A DNA stretch of 64,000 bases, taken from Thermothielavioides terrestris NRRL 8126. Its lineage: Eukaryota; Ascomycota; Sordariomycetes; Sordariales; Chaetomiaceae. A program made the position numbers and the translations under genes. Under the pieces are notes generated by a model that ran no database searches, was not told the origin of the DNA, and saw nothing but the letters and a program-made list of their open reading frames with translations. Below, in pieces: positions 43,277 to 55,789 of the stretch (the stretch's first letter is position 1; the number at the start of each line of letters is the position of its first letter). The stretch is taken from the NCBI RefSeq assembly GCF_000226115.1, contig NC_016461.1, forward strand, positions 1,798,001 to 1,862,000. The letters are read 5' to 3'.

Positions 43277-44789
43277 CTGGACGCAATTACCTATGACACG
43301 CCCATTGGGGACCGCGCGATGGTGGCCACGGTGATGAGGCTGGAGGGGAAGAGAAACAGCAAGATGGTCAAGATCACGCGGATGGATGCCTGGACTTATT
43401 ATTGAACAGAAAGGGCAAGAACCGTCTAGACGGGATCCCGCCTGCGTATTCCGTATTCCGTACGGATTACGGCTTACAAGGTAGGATGTACTGCGTAGTT
43501 AAATGTTTGACGGGTTTGTTGAAGGGTCCGAAGACCGAGCCTTAATGTACAGTGAATAACAGCACCTTACCATGGTTAGGTAGTAGCGCAGGAGGAGGCA
43601 GCCCAGATGGACTACCGCCAAGGGTTAGTTAGATGAACAGCATGCAGCGTTCCAGCCGCGAGGAACTTTGGCCCCTTGCGCTTCGGCTTCGGGCCCCGCC
43701 AAGACCTAGGACTCAAGACTCACCCATCCCATCCCCATCCCAGCTGTATCTCGCCGCGAACAACTTCAGGATTGCGACAGTTTGTCGCGCGGCAGAATCA
43801 GAGACATGAATTGTGCTGCGCACGATTCATCTCAATTGCGTGTGCTCCGCAGGCGGAACTCCTGATAATGTTAACTAGCGATTCGAGATCACGGCAGACT
43901 GGGTCGCCGTCTTGGAAAAGGGGCATTGCAATAAATACGAAGGCCCATGCACGTCATTCAAGGAAGCTGTTTCAAGGCCTATCAACGCGTGCACCGGGGT
44001 TCCCTCTCTGAGGACGTCTTGACTTCCGTCACGAACGCATGTCCTGCGTGCTTCCGCGTCTCAGTTCAGGGTGAGATGGGGGAATTTGTTCTGGTAAGAA
44101 CTGCTGGTCTACTACACTACGCAATGACCCAGCTACCCGAGGTAGAGCGTTGAGAGCGAGCCGTGCAGTACGTAAACGGGAATAGTTACGAACCGCGAGC
44201 TGCATGGAAGATGGAAGAGTTCCAGAATACGGAGTACGGTGGCAGCGGTCTCTGCCTGAAGGAGGAGGGTGGCAGCGGTCTCTGCCTGAAGCGGAACGGA
44301 CAGCGTGGCCAACCAATGCCGAGACTTTCACAATGATTAAGGTAACGATTCCTTACACAGTAGCGTTACCGCTGCACGGAATACACAGGGGTTCGGGACT
44401 CGACAAATGGAAAGAAGTTGCTTTCAAAGCTGTGGCGGAAATGATCTCTTTTGTTTCATTTATTTAGTTCTTTCTTTCTTCTCCAAAAAAAATGAAAATG
44501 AAAAAAAAAAAAAAAATCTCACCAAGGGGTTGGCCATCAGGAGCGGAGGGCTCGATTGATACTGCGGGTGGGGACTTGAGCTGAGACCCTGACAGAACTG
44601 GAATTGAGATACCGCCAATGACGTTGTTTAGCTTTGTAACTCGCCTTTCAGCCTCGCATCAGCCTTGCGGCGGGGCCCGCATTCAGGAGGGACCACTGCG
44701 GAGGTTTTGCGCGTTGCCCAGCGCAAAAAGACGGCGAGGCAGCGCCTGAGTCACCCCGCGCCAGATTTCCACCCGCATGAGAGGTTTGG
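43277..44789. other. Intergenic region upstream of the ABC transporter and HTS1
   Basis: 1.5 kb between divergent genes. Contains two overlapping GTATTCCGTA motifs (43446, 43453), an A-rich tract (about 44487-44516) and a 30-bp-period duplication (44238-44291). No gene recognised. Confidence 0.4.
44238..44291. repeat. Two-copy tandem repeat, period 30 bp
   Basis: GGTGGCAGCGGTCTCTGCCT with AGAA-type continuation occurs twice, starting at 44238 and 44268, in the region upstream of HTS1. Confidence 0.75.
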
Positions 44790-47616
44790 ATGCAGCATCC
44801 GTGGATCTTCGCCATTCGGTCTGCCCGACCACGACTACAACCACGACAAGGACTGACTCTGGCCTTGGCGACCTCTTCGGCTGCGGCTTGCGAGCTCGGA
44901 TTCCCGCGTCGACTGGCGACTTCGTCCCCCCAACCGGCCAACCCCGCCATCGCAAAAACCATGGCGCCCAAAGCTCCCAAGTTCGAGATCAAGTCAGTTT
45001 CCGCTGTTCCGCCGGTTGAGTCTCGGTACGGAGTTGCTAAACGTAACTGATCATTTGCAGGACCCCGAAGGGCACCAGAGACTGTGCGTTGCCGGCCGAG
45101 AACAACTTCACCCTCCGTCTCCCTTCGAAACGACTCTAACAGCGCACCCAGGGTCCGGTGCGGACATGGTGCTCAGGGAGAAGATCTTCAAGACCATTAC
45201 CGATGTTTTCAGTACGTGCACGCGGGGAACCAATTGCTGGGAGTTGGGCTGATCGTACGGAAAGAGCGCCACGGCGGTATCAGCATCGACACCCCTGTGT
45301 TCGAGTTGAAGGGTGGGTATTCATCTGAGGTCATTGTGCAGTCCGGCGGGGCCTGAGTTTGCTAACCCTCATCAGAAATTCTTGCAGGTATATTGAAGAC
45401 GACGGCTTGCCGACCACGGCCCAGCACCTCGCTGACAGGGAACCGCGACTAGGCAAATATGGCGAGGACAGTAAACTCATCGTATGTCGCCAACCACTCC
45501 ACTGCTCATTCAGCGAAGCTAACCACGAATCTTTCTCAGTACGACCTGGCAGATCAGGGCGGCGAGCTCTGCAGCTTGCGATATGACTTAACCGTCCCGT
45601 TCGGTATGCCACCTTCTCCCCGGATCGACCTCTGAGTTGCAGAATACCAACCAGCCTTCCAGCCCGGTACTTGGCCATGAACAAGGACATCACGCAGATC
45701 AAGCGCTATCACATCGCCAAGGTCTACCGCAGAGATCAGCCAGCAGTGAAGAAGGGCCGCATGAGAGAATTCGTAAGCATACCCGGGTCCCCTGCGTGCG
45801 CACGAGACAATGACTGACACGGCATGCAAGTATCAATGCGAGTATGTCTATCCCCTACTTCACGCCTGGGACTTTTGCCTCCAGGCCCATCCCCTGGATG
45901 CCACGGTTGTTGACGATCCATTCGCGGTTGGATAGTTTCGACATTGCTGTAAGCTCGCGCTTTGCCCACTTACTGTTCATACACTGTACAGTCAACACTA
46001 GAGCTAACCGACTCATTAGGGCGTGTACGACCCTATGATTCCGGACGCCGAAATCGTATGTTCCGTTCCTCTCAAGACGCCTCGGTTTGTCTTTAGTTCT
46101 GACGCGGAAAGTAGATCAGAATCATCAACGAGGTCTTTGAGGGCTTGGGCTGGCATGGGAAGTACACCATCAAGCTCAACTCCCGGAAAATCCTGGACGG
46201 CCTTTTCCAGGTTTGCGGCGTGCCCGACCACCTGATTCGCCCCATCTCATCCGCTGTGGACAAGCTTGACAAGATGCCCTGGGCTGATGTCAGGAAGGAG
46301 ATGGTTGAGGAGAAGGGGCTGGCCCCCGAGGTCGCTGACAAGATTGGTGAGCGCCACAGTTCCCGCTCTACACCAAATCCCGCTAAACTTTGGCAGGTCA
46401 GTATGTGTTGCTCAAGGGGCAGCGGGATCTTCTCGAAAAGTTGCAGCAGGATCCGGCATTGGCGGCAAACCCGTCCATGCAGCAAGGCTTCTCTGATTTG
46501 GATCTACTCTTTACCTACCTCGAGGCCTTCGGCGCCTTGCACACGGTCTCGTTCGACCTCTCCCTGGCCAGAGGTACGTATGGCAGCACTACGCTGGCCC
46601 GAGCGCTTGTCGTCTGTGCAGGCAACGTTTGCTGAGGATACGGCAATGCAGGCCTGGATTACTACACTGGAGTTATCTACGAGGTCGTAACAGAAGGCTC
46701 AGCGCCCGCGGTCCCAGCTTCCGAGGAGGCAAAGGAGAAAGTCTCGAAGAAGAAGGGCGGCAAACCTGGTGATCCCGATGAAGACCGCTCTGACGACCCG
46801 ACTCTCGGGATAGGTGCGTTTTGTCGATTTCTCAACCAACACCCCCTCCGGCTCAGACACTAACACGTAACAGGATCGGTTGCCGCTGGTGGCAGGTTCG
46901 TGGGTTCTCGGCCGCGTTGCGCCGTAAATCATTGATTAACCTGACCGCAGATACGACAACCTTGTGGGCATGTTCTCTGGGAAAACACAAGTGCCGTGCG
47001 TTGGTATCAGCTTCGGCATCGACCGCATTTTCTCCATCACGCAAGCCGCGCAGAAGAAGAAGGAACGGAAAAACGAGGTCGATGTCTTCGTCATGGCGTT
47101 TGGCGGCAAGGACTTCAACGGGTTGCTCAAGGAGAGAAGCCAGGTCTGTGCCCGGCTGTGGGATGCGGGCATCAAGGTGGGTTGCAGTCCAGCTCCTAGG
47201 GTGCAGCCGACACTAAGACTGGAGAAGGCCGAGTTTCTTTACAAAGTGAAGCCCAAGTTGCAAAACCAATTCAAGGCCGCGGAAGCGGGCGGCGTGCCAT
47301 TCGCCCTTATTCTTGGCGAGGTATGTAGACCCTTGCTGGCTGCTGTTCGCAGGGTGGCTTTATTGACATTTGCTTCCAGGACGAACTTGCCCAAGGCAAG
47401 GCGAAAATCAAGGAGATGGGCCTTCCAGAGGACCACCCGCTGAAGGAAGGCGAGCTCATCAGCCTGGACAACCTGATCGAGGAAGTACAGGTGCGGCTCG
47501 CGCGGAAGCAGCAGCTCGATAGCATCGCCCTGCAAGCCGAGGGCTTGAAGGTCGTTGACGGAATCAAAGGCGAGGAGGTCAAAGCAGCTGCAGAAGCGGG
47601 CCAGACTGCGGAGTAG
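44790..47616 (+). CDS. HTS1: Histidyl-tRNA synthetase, mitochondrial and cytosolic forms
   Basis: Cytosolic form from ATG 44961 has 18 exons: 44961-44992, 45061-45083, 45152-45211, 45265-45312, 45376-45387, 45453-45481, 45540-45603, 45663-45772, 45831-45841, 45936-45948, 46020-46055, 46115-46346, 46397-46573, 46652-46813, 46874-46895, 46951-47176, 47228-47320, 47380-47616. These total 1587 nt, 528 aa. Class II motifs are clear: motif 1 [17 protein letters not shown]; motif 2 [16 protein letters not shown]; the HisA signature [11 protein letters not shown] and HisB/motif 3 [16 protein letters not shown] with [12 protein letters not shown]. An in-frame upstream ATG at 44790 adds 57 residues that are Arg/Ser/Ala-rich and almost free of acidic residues, as expected for a mitochondrial presequence; yeast HTS1 likewise uses two starts. 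Both forms charge tRNA-His. Confidence 0.95.
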
Positions 47617-48407
47617 CGAAGCTCCCGAGACGACGGTGGTCTTGGGGTCCCTGCGGCCCGGACTCGACCGTCGAGCAGGTCAAGGTTGCGCGCGCACGCA
47701 AGTTCTATCTGTCCGAAAACAAAAGCGAAGATTCATGGAGACTATAGACATGGATTCCACTAAGATAGACTCTTCAATCCCTATCACTTCACCTTGTGCC
47801 CTCATCTTTGGCAACATCCCTGGGTTTTCACGATCCTGAATCCGCCGCGGGAGAGCGGGGGCACCGTGCGCTCCAGGAAGGGAAGGCCCCTCAGCAGTAT
47901 TCCGGAGAGGTGTGTCAAAATGTCACCGCCCTCAAACACCAAGTCCCTGCCTGGAGGGGGGTCAATGCGGGCGAGCGCAACCGCACGTTGGATGAACCCT
48001 TGCCCCGCAATATAGGACGGGATATGAATAGGGAGGCAGGAAGGTAACTTGTGGAAGCCTTTCTCTGTTTGCCCTGTGTTTGATGGGGAAGGAAAGAATA
48101 AAAACTTTTCTCTCTTCCCTGCTCCTGCCGTGACGATCGCTGCGGGTGGCTTCATGGACATCACACTGCATTTGCTGAATTTTCTTCGGGCTTGATTGGA
48201 TGGACGGTTGGCCGGCGTGTCGACAATCAACTAGCGTACCTACTGCGTATGTATGTCGAAGGAGTCCGTACAGAGTCTCACGAGGAGGACGTGCAGGTGC
48301 GTTTTCGGTGCCGACGGCAGGGGAAGGGTTTGTCAAGCAGGACGGGGCTGTTCAGAGATGGGAGCAGTAGTTAATCCGTACAGTATGAAGGATCCCGAGC
48401 GGGTCGT
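47617..48407. other. 3' flank of HTS1
   Basis: About 0.8 kb with no recognisable gene before the inverted-repeat element. Confidence 0.45.
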
Positions 48408-48591
48408 GGTTATAGAGGTCCCGCCAAGACTAATTTCGGAGGTTGCCGCTTACAGGTATTACAATCGCCACAGGGTAAGCGGGGCCGCGACGACTTCAAG
48501 CAACATCAACAATGCAAAACCGCGAAGACTTATAAAAACAACTTCGCGAAACCTCAACCAAATCGAAAAAAAAGAAAACGAAGTTAACCCG

Positions 48592-48638
48592 CACCCTAAC
48601 CTTGACCCTCACCCTAACCATTAACCCTCACCCTAACC
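48592..48638. repeat. Telomere-like CACCCTAACC repeats
   Basis: Three exact CACCCTAACC copies at 48592, 48610 and 48629, interleaved with ACCCTC and TTAACCCT; the fungal telomere unit on this strand is CCCTAA. Confidence 0.75.
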
Positions 48639-48639
48639 A

Positions 48640-48664
48640 GCGGGGGGCTAGCGCCGCCCCCCGC
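48640..48664. repeat. GC-rich hairpin inside the TIR element
   Basis: Eight-base stem GCGGGGGG / CCCCCCGC with a nine-base loop. Confidence 0.6.
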
Positions 48665-48786
48665 ACCCCCGGCGAACTAACCCTTGGCGATGGTGTAAAC
48701 CCCTTGGCGATCTTGGCGATGTACTGACGGCGTAAAAACATTGCCGACAATTGGCCGAAATTAGTCTTGGCGGGACCTCTATAACC

Positions 48787-49343
48787 TCCAGCCCCGAGGG
48801 CTGCTGGTCAAGGTCAGTGCTCTTTGCGAGATGCAACGTTGGTGGTCTGCAGTCACATTTGTTGCTTGCTTGACCTTGTCGTGATCGACAAGACGGCAGG
48901 AGTAACTCCACAGTGCGGAGTAGTGTACACTCCGGATAGGACGCTGGAGTGTACGGAAGACACTATTCCGCACCTCTGAAGTACGATCAATGGTCGTCAA
49001 AACGCGGCAGTTCCTATAGTTGAACGCCCAGTAATCGGAGTTGTCATTTGAGGACATGTAGCTCCGTAGTGTACGACTGGCTTGCTGCTTTGGGATGTTG
49101 ACAGCCGCTGTGAGGATGCCAGCTCGCACCGCCGAAACCAACGTCCAGCAACACAAGATGTGGCGTCTGTGCGAATCTCGCATCTGAGTTTGGGAGACGA
49201 ACAGGGACTGCGAACAGGGACTGCGTTTGCCCCGACCTGGCAAGGAATGAGGAGCACCTTCCCGTCTCGAGGTCGGCTCATGCAGGGGGTGGCCTGTGCT
49301 TTCCCACGCCGGGACTAGGGCCCGGCAGCCAGGCTCGAAGCTT
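48787..49343. other. Spacer between the TIR element and the LTR retrotransposon
   Basis: Normal base composition with two TAGTGTAC motifs (48921, 49067). The 193-aa minus frame crossing into both repeats is judged spurious. No RIP-like bias is apparent here. Confidence 0.45.
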
Positions 49344-49348
49344 CCTGC
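49344..49348. repeat. Target-site duplication, left copy (CCTGC)
   Basis: CCTGC immediately before the left LTR; the same five bases follow the right LTR at 56212-56216. Confidence 0.85.
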
Positions 49349-49549
49349 TGTGGGAAGCACTTCCTACAAGGCATCTCAGGCATCATTACCAGGGCAGGGG
49401 CATCCGTTATAGCCCTATAGCCCAGAGTGGCGCAGGCATTGTACTTAGACATATAGACAGACGTAAGGGTGGAGATTCCTATATCAATCAATCAATTAAT
49501 CAACCAATCTATCATTGTATCCTACGTATCGTATAGCATTTGTACTACA
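49349..49549 (+). repeat. Left LTR
   Basis: 201 bp. Differs from the right LTR by about 20 substitutions, all transitions; mutated bases lie mainly in its 3' (inner) part. Confidence 0.92.
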
Positions 49550-49949
49550 ATTTGGTGCCTACTATACGATCGAACTGACGGCAATATCGCGATCTTCCTC
49601 GTCTTCGTTATTTCACTTGTAGTAGAACCTTTTTAGCAACTAGCCGGTTATTTGTAACCGTATACTAGTTGGCGAAACACTATACTAGTTAGCCTGCGAT
49701 ACGGCTATACTAGACCCGACGGCATCTCGTGTAGGCGAGCCATTGCCTACCTCTATATCGACGAAGACTATAGATTAGTAGCTTAGAGCCTAGCAACTAT
49801 TATAGTTCTACGACTCTGAGTACGCTTATATAGCTATCGTAGACTATAAGGATCTCGATTATATATATTCGTTTATCGGAGATATATACTACGCTATTAT
49901 AGACTTACTACTATAGCTACTAGCCTAGGAAACTAATAAGTAATCTTTC

Positions 49950-51450
49950 AACGCCTTCTATACCTAGTAGAAGACCTAGTGGCTATTGACGCTAACAACG
50001 TTATTAGCTACTATATTATAGTTAACGTTGTAGTCTATAGCGCCTTCCGAACCTCTAATGTTATATTCCGTAGTACCTTTTGTAGCTTTAGCGTTATCTA
50101 TATCTACTACGCTATCACCGGTGACGCCTATCTAGTTGGACGACGCCTTATAGACTTAGGCACTACCTACTCTATAGTAACTATAGCTATCTATACCCTC
50201 TACCGAACTAAGTACTATCTACAACTACCTATCTACTGGCAATACCCCTAAAGGAAGTACCTAGAAGCTTTATAACCACTATAGTATATCTACTAACACT
50301 AATACCTATAGTAAGGAACCTAAATACTATTTATAGGTTATAGTTAACAACTATAGCAACAACGTTGAGCCTAATAGCCCTCTTATAGCTATAGCTATAG
50401 TAGAGCTAATAGCCATTGTATTTCGCTAATATCGCTAGCACTAAAATATGGATATAAGCAACCTCCTAGTGGTAGCTATAGAACAGTAAGTATAGCTATT
50501 TTTGGCTAATAGCACCCTTAAGCTAGCCAATATAGGCTACTTCGACCCTTTTGCTATAGATCCTTCTAGCGCTAGCCTAATCGCCAACGGAAAAGTCAAT
50601 AAATATACCAATATATTCCTATTCTATAATCGCCTTACCGACTTAGCTACAACCTATAGCGACAATGCTATATACCGTATCTAGACGTAGTGCCTACAAG
50701 GTCCTACATTGGTATAGCACTTATATATATTAACTAACGAGGACTATAAGCTCCTCTGTACTATAACTATTATAGCTATTTACAATAAGCTTAAAAGCTA
50801 CTTTAAAATCGACTATTTAGTCGCCTTTAATATACTTAAGTAGTTACAATTCACCTTAGTAGACATTGCTAATAGCAAAGATATTATAGCCTTTACCTAG
50901 ACTATAATACGCTATACAAAGGCTTGCGATATAAGCTAATATAGCCAACTCATTATAGTATTTAAGGCTTTTGATAGCGATATCTAAAGCGAGCTAGATA
51001 AGCTAACGCTATCTACCGAAATCAACGCCTTCTTCTATCAAATCTAGAAGTGAAAAAGCGTTCTTCAACGATATACCTAGCGCTACTAAAGGCCACCTCT
51101 ATACCAACTATATTAGCCGCTATATCGACCCCCCTTCTAAGGAAGAGGCGACTACTAGTAGCAAGGTTATCGCTAGCTAGATAATAGCTTACGAGTACCG
51201 CTATACCACCTACTATATTAGCTATATTAGCCGACGCTACTAGTATAGTAGTATAACTAGGATCCTAGACTATCGAATCAACGGCCTAATAATCAGTTGC
51301 CGTGATAGCTACTGGTTCTAGAGAATCGTCGCCTCCTAGTACTACTATAGCGTCAACAAAGCTAGTAGAATAGGTAGCAACATCCTAGTAGGCTCGCGCC
51401 TACCTTCTATAGCGATATATATTAGTAACCCAACGTTGAAGATGCCCCTA
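49950..51450 (+). pseudogene. Probable gag remnant
   Basis: Approximate limits. By position between the left LTR and the protease remnant this should be gag. Only short frames survive (for example 49979-50251) and no zinc knuckle could be confirmed. Stops are mostly TAG, as made from CAG or TGG by RIP. Confidence 0.4.
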
Positions 51451-51999
51451 AAGAGGAAGATCAATTCGGCCTAATAGACTCCTTCTATAGCAACGTACTA
51501 TTCTTAGATAGCGAATATCCTATTGCTCCTAACTGGCTTAACGTACTAAAGGAGCTATACCCGCCTAGCAACTCTATTAATAACAAAGTCGTCGTATAGT
51601 TTATAGCAATGTCTATTAGCTTAGTATATCGCTATTGTAATAAGACCTTCCCCTCTAACAACAAGTTGATAGCCTATATCTATACCGACTATCTTAAACG
51701 GCCTTAGCTCAGTAAGAAGATTACGTTCGCCGATATAGTAGATGCCTAGCTAGCGATAGATAACTCGATATACCTTTCTAACATCGTCGACTTAAAAAAC
51801 GAGCTACGCCCTTATTTATAGTAGGTAGAGCGAATAACGTAATATAGCCTATAGCTATATAGTCGCCTATAACCATTATTCGGTCAAAGGTTAACACTAT
51901 ACTAGATTAAGGCGCTAGCTTCGGCTTCTAGTTATAGACCTATTTGAAGATCAACATTATATTAAGCACTGACCGCCTAGACGACCTTTAAGAAATCTA

Positions 52000-52330
52000 T
52001 ATAGATATAGGTTGTATAGCTACACTTGTTGACTAGTATTAGTTGACTATCTATTACCCTAACGCTGTTACTAGGTACTACGCTAGCCCTCTAATAGTCT
52101 ATAGCATTGGTTTAGATATATATTCTAGCCTCGATTACGCTATTATTGACCTTAATTTCTAAAATACCTTGCCTTCTAGTAAGTCTACTATCGCTAGCTT
52201 TATATACGAAGTAACTATCGTCGACGACCTTTATACTAATATACTATTAAGTATAGATTATATAACTCTTAAAGGCTTCGACATCTTACTCTCTTAAGAT
52301 ATAGTTATTATTAATTCGTATAGCGGTATC
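52000..52330 (+). pseudogene. Retroviral-type aspartic protease remnant
   Basis: Approximate limits. A VYIDIGC-like stretch in place of the active-site DTG, followed by a downstream ILLSIDY-type segment, sits just ahead of the reverse transcriptase. The active-site Thr codon is altered and stops interrupt the frame. Confidence 0.45.
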
Positions 52331-52779
52331 TAAATACTAGTTACTACTAGACAGTACAGAAGACTATACCGTTTATATATCATTATTGCTAAGTATCTTA
52401 TTATTCTACTATATACTACTACTACTATCTCTATCGACTATAGTATCTATATCGACGATGGCTAAACCCTTCTTTTCGAACTAAGCATTTCAAACTATAT
52501 CTTAGTCTTCGTAGCGGTCGCCGACTACTATATATCCTCCATTGTTGTATAGAACGACACTAGCAACCCTATTATAGTCCCTAAAGACTACTAGATCGGT
52601 ACCTTGACTTCTATTATATCCGGATACTAGGTGTATATAGTAGACGACCCTATAGCCGCCAAGCTTACTATCAAAAAGCCACTGCAACCTACAGATAAGC
52701 TACAACTCTCGATAGCTAGCCTCAACACTGTTAAACACCCCTATAGCGTCACTATCTATAACCTTCTGCCTAACGAGCT

Positions 52780-53650
52780 TATACCTATCTAGTTACTCGT
52801 AATAGAATACTAAGATATATTTAAGGACAAGGGCTTCGTTAACCTCGACTAGGATCAATAGATATACGTTAAATTGTGCCCTAGTTGGGAAGCCTATATC
52901 CCTAAGAAATACTACATTTATCCTATCAACGTCGAGGACCGAGCTATTGTCAAGGACACCGTTACTAAGCTCAAGGCTGTTGGCAAGGCTACTAAGACCT
53001 ATTTCTAGGTCCCTTTTTCCTTCCCTATCTTCATTATCTAGCGTACTACGCCCAATGGTATAAGGAAAGGCTAGATAGTAGTCGATATTTGCTTATTCAA
53101 TAAAATAGTCCTCCTTAACGCTTACTCCGTTAAATCGTAAGACGATATTATAGTATAGCTAGCCAATATAAAGTACATTACTATCTTCGACGCAATAGCT
53201 TTCTATTACCAGTGGTTAGTAGACCCTAGAGACAGATAGATCTTTACTATAAATACTATAGAGGGCTAGTATACGTTCAACTACGTTGTTATAGGTTACT
53301 AGAATAGCAACGTATATATATAGCGGCAAATGGACCTCCTTCTTAAGGACATTGACGCTATAGACGTATATTACAATGACGTCGTTATTAGGAGCTACGA
53401 ATTTGCTATCGCTAATAGCTACCTTGCCTACCTTCGTACTATATTCAAAGCGCTATATAAGTGCAATATCTCTATTGGCCTTGACAAATCGTTTATTATA
53501 TTCCTTAGCGCTATAGTACTTAGCCGAATAGTCAATAGTATAGGTATATCTACTATAGCCGAAAGGCTAGTAGCGATTATTGTACTAGAGTTCCTATATA
53601 CCCTCAAGGACCTCGAGTACTTTATTAGCGCTACTAGCTTTATATAGTAT
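52780..53650 (+). pseudogene. Reverse transcriptase remnant
   Basis: The longest surviving frame (53330-53647, 105 aa) aligns by eye with gypsy RT: YYNDVVI in place of YIDDIVI, then ISIGLDKSFI and TLKDLEYFI. One of the two catalytic Asp residues is Asn. Upstream, stop-interrupted RT motifs continue from about 52780. Confidence 0.75.
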
Positions 53651-53779
53651 AATATACTGCTCTATTCTATCCTCATTGCACTATTGTAGCAATAGAAGAT
53701 AGCCCTCCTAAAAACCTATAACCGTAAAGGTAAGCGAAAGTTATAGTTATACACTATATAGTTGTTGTTGCTAACGACC

Positions 53780-54330
53780 GAGGAACTCACGTCTTTCGAA
53801 GTGGTTAAAGCAACGCTCTTCTACAATATATCTATTACCTTCTTCTACAATAGTGATCCCCTATATATAGACATCGATGTCTCCTAGTATAGTATCGGTA
53901 CCGAAATCTACTATATTGAGCCTATAGCAATACGAAAGATCCTTAGCAAAGACGGTCTTATCGCTATATATCCCCTATATACTATTATCTAGCCAATTAT
54001 ATACCTATTGTATACACTGTTGTTTATAGAGCAGAAGTACTAGCCTACCGAGATAGAAGTCCTTAGTCTAGTGTAGATACTTACGAAATATAAAAGATAG
54101 ACGACTATTATACGTTCTACGCCTATCTATATCTTTACCGACTATAAGGCCATCCTTAGCTTCAACAACACGACTAAGGATATTATATCCTTCGCCCTAA
54201 TGAACAAGCGCCTTATCTACGCTATAGAATACCTTAGTTAATACGACCTCCGCATTCTCTATAAGCCTAGTAAATACTATATAGTACCTAATACGTTGTT
54301 ATAAATGCTATTAACCAATAATATTATAGA
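53780..54330 (+). pseudogene. RNase H region remnant
   Basis: Assigned by position between RT and integrase and by a few residues such as FTDYKAI near 54135. Heavily interrupted; limits approximate. Confidence 0.4.
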
Positions 54331-54599
54331 TCTAAACGCTATAGGTGGCCTCGATAACCTTCTAGACGACTATATAAAACATTAGGCGATATATACTAGT
54401 GAACCGTTATACCTATTACCTATCTAGGCATTCTCCGAACTAGCTATAAACAAAGATGTTAGTCTTAGTATTCCTATAGTCAGTATAACCTCTAACATAG
54501 TTATATTGAACATCTACCTAGACTTTGTCAAGCGGCTATAATAGAGTTATCTCGAAGACCCTATCTAGAAAAAGACCCTTATAGTTGTCAACTAGAACA

Positions 54600-55450
54600 A
54601 TGTCCTTGTACCTAAATATAGGGCGACCTTGCTATTCCAACTATACTATAGCCTTCTCTAGAAGATAAATAGCTAAGTTCCCTACCTCTATATCCTATAC
54701 ACTTATATAATAGACGTCTTGAACGCTATTTACAACGGTAACCACTATAGATACTAAGTATTATGAATATACTTTAGCAACTTCTTCATTCGTTAGCCTA
54801 TAAGAATAGTCTATAAGTACATCGACGCCTACCCTAAGTATAAGGCCAACGATATCCGTTACTACTAGCTATATAGCTCTCTATAACTACTTATTAGCAA
54901 CGAGTACCTATACTATATAATTACTATCGACTTTATTGTCGACCTCCCAATTTCGATAGAGAGCTATAACGCTACTATAGTTATCGTTGACAAGCTTAGC
55001 AAAGAGATCTAAATCGTACTTAGCAAGACTATATAGACCTCTAAGGACTAGGGCAAACACCTACTCTACTAGCTTATAACAGTAAACTAGGGCCTACCAA
55101 AGATTATACTGTTAGATAGAGACCTAAAGTTTATAGTAGCGCTTTAGCAGACTATCTAGTAGTCACTAGGTACTAAACTACTATATACTATAGCGTACTA
55201 TCTAGCTACTAATAGCTAAACTAAACGGATAATCTAGACTATCGAATTAGCTCTATAGCACTATATTTAAGCCTTTAATAACTTCTATAAATAGCTAGAG
55301 ATCATCCTACTTCTCTAGTTCAAATATAATACTACCTATATAGCTATAACCGGTATATCGCCTAACGAAGTTACTAAAGGCTTTAACCTAGTTACTATTA
55401 CCAACGTTATTACCAACTATAATTTAAAACTAACAACGCTACTACTATAA
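54600..55450 (+). pseudogene. Integrase remnant
   Basis: Readable pieces include TIDFIVDLPIS near 54920 and IVIVDKLSKEI near 54980, SDRDLKF-like sequence near 55110, and TKRIIQTIEL near 55225. The catalytic Glu of the DDE triad (normally in the GQ(T/S)ER context) is Lys, by a TG to TA change. Confidence 0.7.
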
Positions 55451-55789
55451 CTATACCTAAACGTATACAACGCTATCGCCATTATAGCTATAACGACTAA
55501 ATACTACTACGACCATTGCTATAAGGTACACTTCTTTAACGTTGGCCACAAGGTCTAGTTACGCCTCTATAAGGGTTACTCTATACCTACAATAGGTATT
55601 ATCGGCAATAAGTTCGGCTAGCAATATATAGGACCTTTGACTATTTTAAAATAAGTTAGACGATTAGCCTACTAGCTATAGATACTACTATTATAAAAGA
55701 TCTACAATGTAGTTAGTATTAACTATTTAGAGCCTTATACGTTTAACCTATATAGTAGATAGCTCTTAGTTATCTATCCTATTACTATA

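Larger units (their letters stand above)
48408..48786. mobile_element. 379-bp MITE-like element with 32-bp perfect TIRs
   Basis: Positions 48408-48439 and 48755-48786 are perfect reverse complements over 32 bp, beginning GGTTATAGAGGTCCCGCC. The interior has no ORF of known type; it holds an A-rich stretch, telomere-like CACCCTAACC copies, a GC hairpin and three CTTGGCGAT copies. Size, TIRs and lack of coding fit a non-autonomous DNA transposon (MITE). A clear target-site duplication was not found; a TA dinucleotide lies inside each TIR (48411-48412) and could mark the true edge. No transposase copy is in the window, so the superfamily is unknown. Confidence 0.75.

Noticed and set aside
48779..49360. 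193-aa minus-strand ORF
   Set aside because: It spans the edge of the inverted-repeat element and the start of the LTR, and has no domain; judged an accidental frame.
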